Shown: positions 62,822-64,000 of the stretch, one piece after another
Layout: each line of letters begins with the position of its first letter
How positions within the stretch are numbered: the stretch's first letter is position 1
Source of the DNA: Megasphaera paucivorans
GTDB lineage: Bacteria > Bacillota > Negativicutes > Veillonellales > Megasphaeraceae
Length of the DNA stretch: 64,000 nucleotides
Direction of reading: 5' to 3'
Assembly: GCF_900103535.1 (NCBI RefSeq)
Contig: NZ_FNHQ01000014.1
Span: 1-64,000, forward strand
Notes under the pieces: generated by a model
Databases searched by the model: none
Told to the model about the DNA's origin: nothing
Seen by the model: the letters and a program-made list of their open reading frames with translations, nothing else
Made by a program: the position numbers and the translations under genes

Positions 62822-63861
62822 GCATGACCATAGAAATCCATAAACAATTGGGCGCATTCAGACTTGATGTGAAATTTCAATTAGAACATGGTGTTTTAGG
62901 ACTCTTAGGTGCATCCGGAAGCGGAAAGAGTAAAACACTGCAATGCATTACGGGAATTGAGCGGCCCGATGAGGGAAAAATCATTATAAATGGACGTACG
63001 GTATTTGACAGTAGAAAAAACATTAATTTAAAAACACAAGAACGTCATGTGGGATACCTTTTTCAAAATTATGCGTTATTTCCTAATATGACTGTTGCGG
63101 AGAATATTTCTTGCGGGGTGCATACGGTATCTGATAAAAGGGAACGGACGAATCGTATTGGAGATATCATAGACCGTATGCAGCTGTCAGGACTGGAAAA
63201 GCGCAAACCGGCACAACTTTCCGGAGGACAGCAGCAGCGAGTGGCTTTGGCACGTATTCTTATCAATAAACCTGAAATTTTGCTTTTGGATGAACCGTTC
63301 AGCGCACTTGACAGTTATCTTAAGGAACAACTTATGACCGAACTACATACGCTTTTGGTAGAATTTCAAAAAGATGTTATTGTTGTTACGCATAGTCGGG
63401 ATGAAGCGTATCAATTATGTGATCATATTGCTGTTTTGGATGCAGGACATTTGGATGTTTTTGGAGAGACAAAAAAAATTTTTCAGGATCCGGCAACGCG
63501 TGTGGGTGCAGAACTTACAGGGTGCAAAAATATAGTTAAAGCAAATAAAATAGGAACAACACAAATATACGTGCCGGATTGGAATCTTATACTTGACACG
63601 GGACGGTATGTGGGAGAAGGAGTGCAGGCCATCGGTATACGTGCGCATTGTTTTTGTGGAGAAATCAGTGAAAATGCTTTTGACATTACTGTAGTCGAAC
63701 AAATCGAACAACCGTTTGAGTGGATTGTAAAATTCCAATATCTAGGACAAAATAAAGAGACAAAATTGATATGGTGGCGTTTTGCTAAAACAGATAAGCC
63801 GGAAACAATGCCTGGAAAATTGGGGATTAAAGGGAAAAATATCCTTTTGTTATATGCGTAG
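62818..63861 (+). CDS. modC: Molybdate ABC transporter ATP-binding protein ModC
   Basis: A 347-residue ATPase with Walker A 'GASGSGKSK' (about 32), Q-loop 'VGYLFQNYALFPNM', signature 'LSGGQQQRVALARIL', Walker B 'LLLDEPFSALD' and the His of 'VVTHSRDEAYQ'. The C-terminal about 110 residues form the MOBE/TOBE-like region, where molybdate-dependent trans-inhibition occurs in some members. It starts at the modB stop (ATGA overlap) and is followed by xdhC 12 bases later. Confidence 0.94.
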   Translation: MSMTIEIHKQLGAFRLDVKFQLEHGVLGLLGASGSGKSKTLQCITGIERPDEGKIIINGRTVFDSRKNINLKTQERHVGYLFQNYALFPNMTVAENISCGVHTVSDKRERTNRIGDIIDRMQLSGLEKRKPAQLSGGQQQRVALARILINKPEILLLDEPFSALDSYLKEQLMTELHTLLVEFQKDVIVVTHSRDEAYQLCDHIAVLDAGHLDVFGETKKIFQDPATRVGAELTGCKNIVKANKIGTTQIYVPDWNLILDTGRYVGEGVQAIGIRAHCFCGEISENAFDITVVEQIEQPFEWIVKFQYLGQNKETKLIWWRFAKTDKPETMPGKLGIKGKNILLLYA

Positions 63862-63873
63862 GAGGCGTAATAA

Positions 63874-64000
63874 ATGAAAGATATTATACATGAGATTGCT
63901 GATGCGTTATGGAATGATTTGCAAAAGGGGAAAAATAGTATTCTTGTTACGTTGACTTCAGATAAAGGAAGTGCACCGCGCAGTAAAGGAGCTTGCATGG
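63874..64000 (+). CDS. XdhC/CoxI-family protein, 5' part only
   Basis: The ATG at 63874 follows GGAGG with good spacing and opens a frame to the window end (42 residues). The stretch 'ILVTLTSDKGSAPRSKGACM' is the XdhC/CoxI start. These proteins protect and insert sulfurated Moco into xanthine dehydrogenase-type hydroxylases. Its place at the end of the Moco operon indicates that the cofactor is destined for this enzyme family. Confidence 0.88.
   Translation, partial: MKDIIHEIADALWNDLQKGKNSILVTLTSDKGSAPRSKGACM

Overview
The window looks like chromosome from a low-to-moderate GC anaerobic Bacillota. I lean towards the Negativicutes (Megasphaera/Veillonellaceae type), but this is an inference from gene content, not a proof. 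The supporting content is a HisZ + short HisG histidine system, a class III fructose-bisphosphatase, the [FeFe]-hydrogenase maturase HydE, a large molybdenum-cofactor locus ending in XdhC, an NADP-type glutamate dehydrogenase, and many amidohydrolases and transporters.

Layout. 1-248 is the N-terminal end of an ISLre2-type transposase (minus strand, cut by the window edge). 515-1617 holds an MscS channel and a DUF951 protein. 1743-9407 is a complete histidine operon (hisZGDCBHAF-IE). It is followed at 9419 by a HAD phosphatase that may supply the histidinol-phosphatase step no other gene here provides. 10677-15004 carries trmB, an ftsW/rodA-type gene, a uracil permease and hydE. tRNA-Ser(TGA) at 15063 is flanked by recombination debris: an in-frame chimera of an IS256 transposase start and a tyrosine-integrase end. 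16609-18623 is an ArsR-controlled cassette (ArsR, thioredoxin-like protein, ArsP/YraQ permease, CGGC protein). 18870-23796 has a cysteine desulfidase and a PhnDCE-type ABC transporter. 23934-28074 has a hydroxyacid dehydrogenase and an envelope gene group (deacetylase, phosphodiester glycosidase, two unknowns). 28147-35666 has tandem ketopantoate-reductase paralogues, a heavy-metal ATPase and a cupin/omega-amidase/AEC/M20 operon. 35723-43320 includes an Mg2+ P-type ATPase behind an M-box riboswitch, fbp and gdhA. 43548-52638 has an SDR, an AIRS-ThiN fusion, an MFS pump, an M20 hydrolase with a DUF3311/SSS transporter, an IS1182 relic and a second peptidase. 52941-54523 has a secreted repeat protein and a YheO-like regulator. 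54903 to the end is a molybdenum-cofactor and molybdate-transport operon leading into xdhC.

The most interesting signal is a pair of near-identical structured leader RNAs that I cannot assign to a known class, at about 20206-20413 and 44355-44539. Each has the same consensus promoter, several covarying stems, invariant loop blocks and a Rho-independent terminator just before the gene. One controls the PhnD-type ABC transporter; the other controls the fusion of an AIRS/HypE/ThiL-like kinase domain to a ThiN thiamine-phosphate synthase domain. A shared riboswitch for a thiamine-related metabolite is the simplest reading. This would assign a thiamine-precursor substrate to the transporter.

Other points worth a look are the M-box plus a small upstream ORF ahead of mgtA, a 16-bp perfect palindrome before a MocA-ModE fusion, a TylF-like methyltransferase embedded in the Moco operon, direct repeats at the gdhA promoter, and a 26-residue membrane peptide gene with its own terminator.
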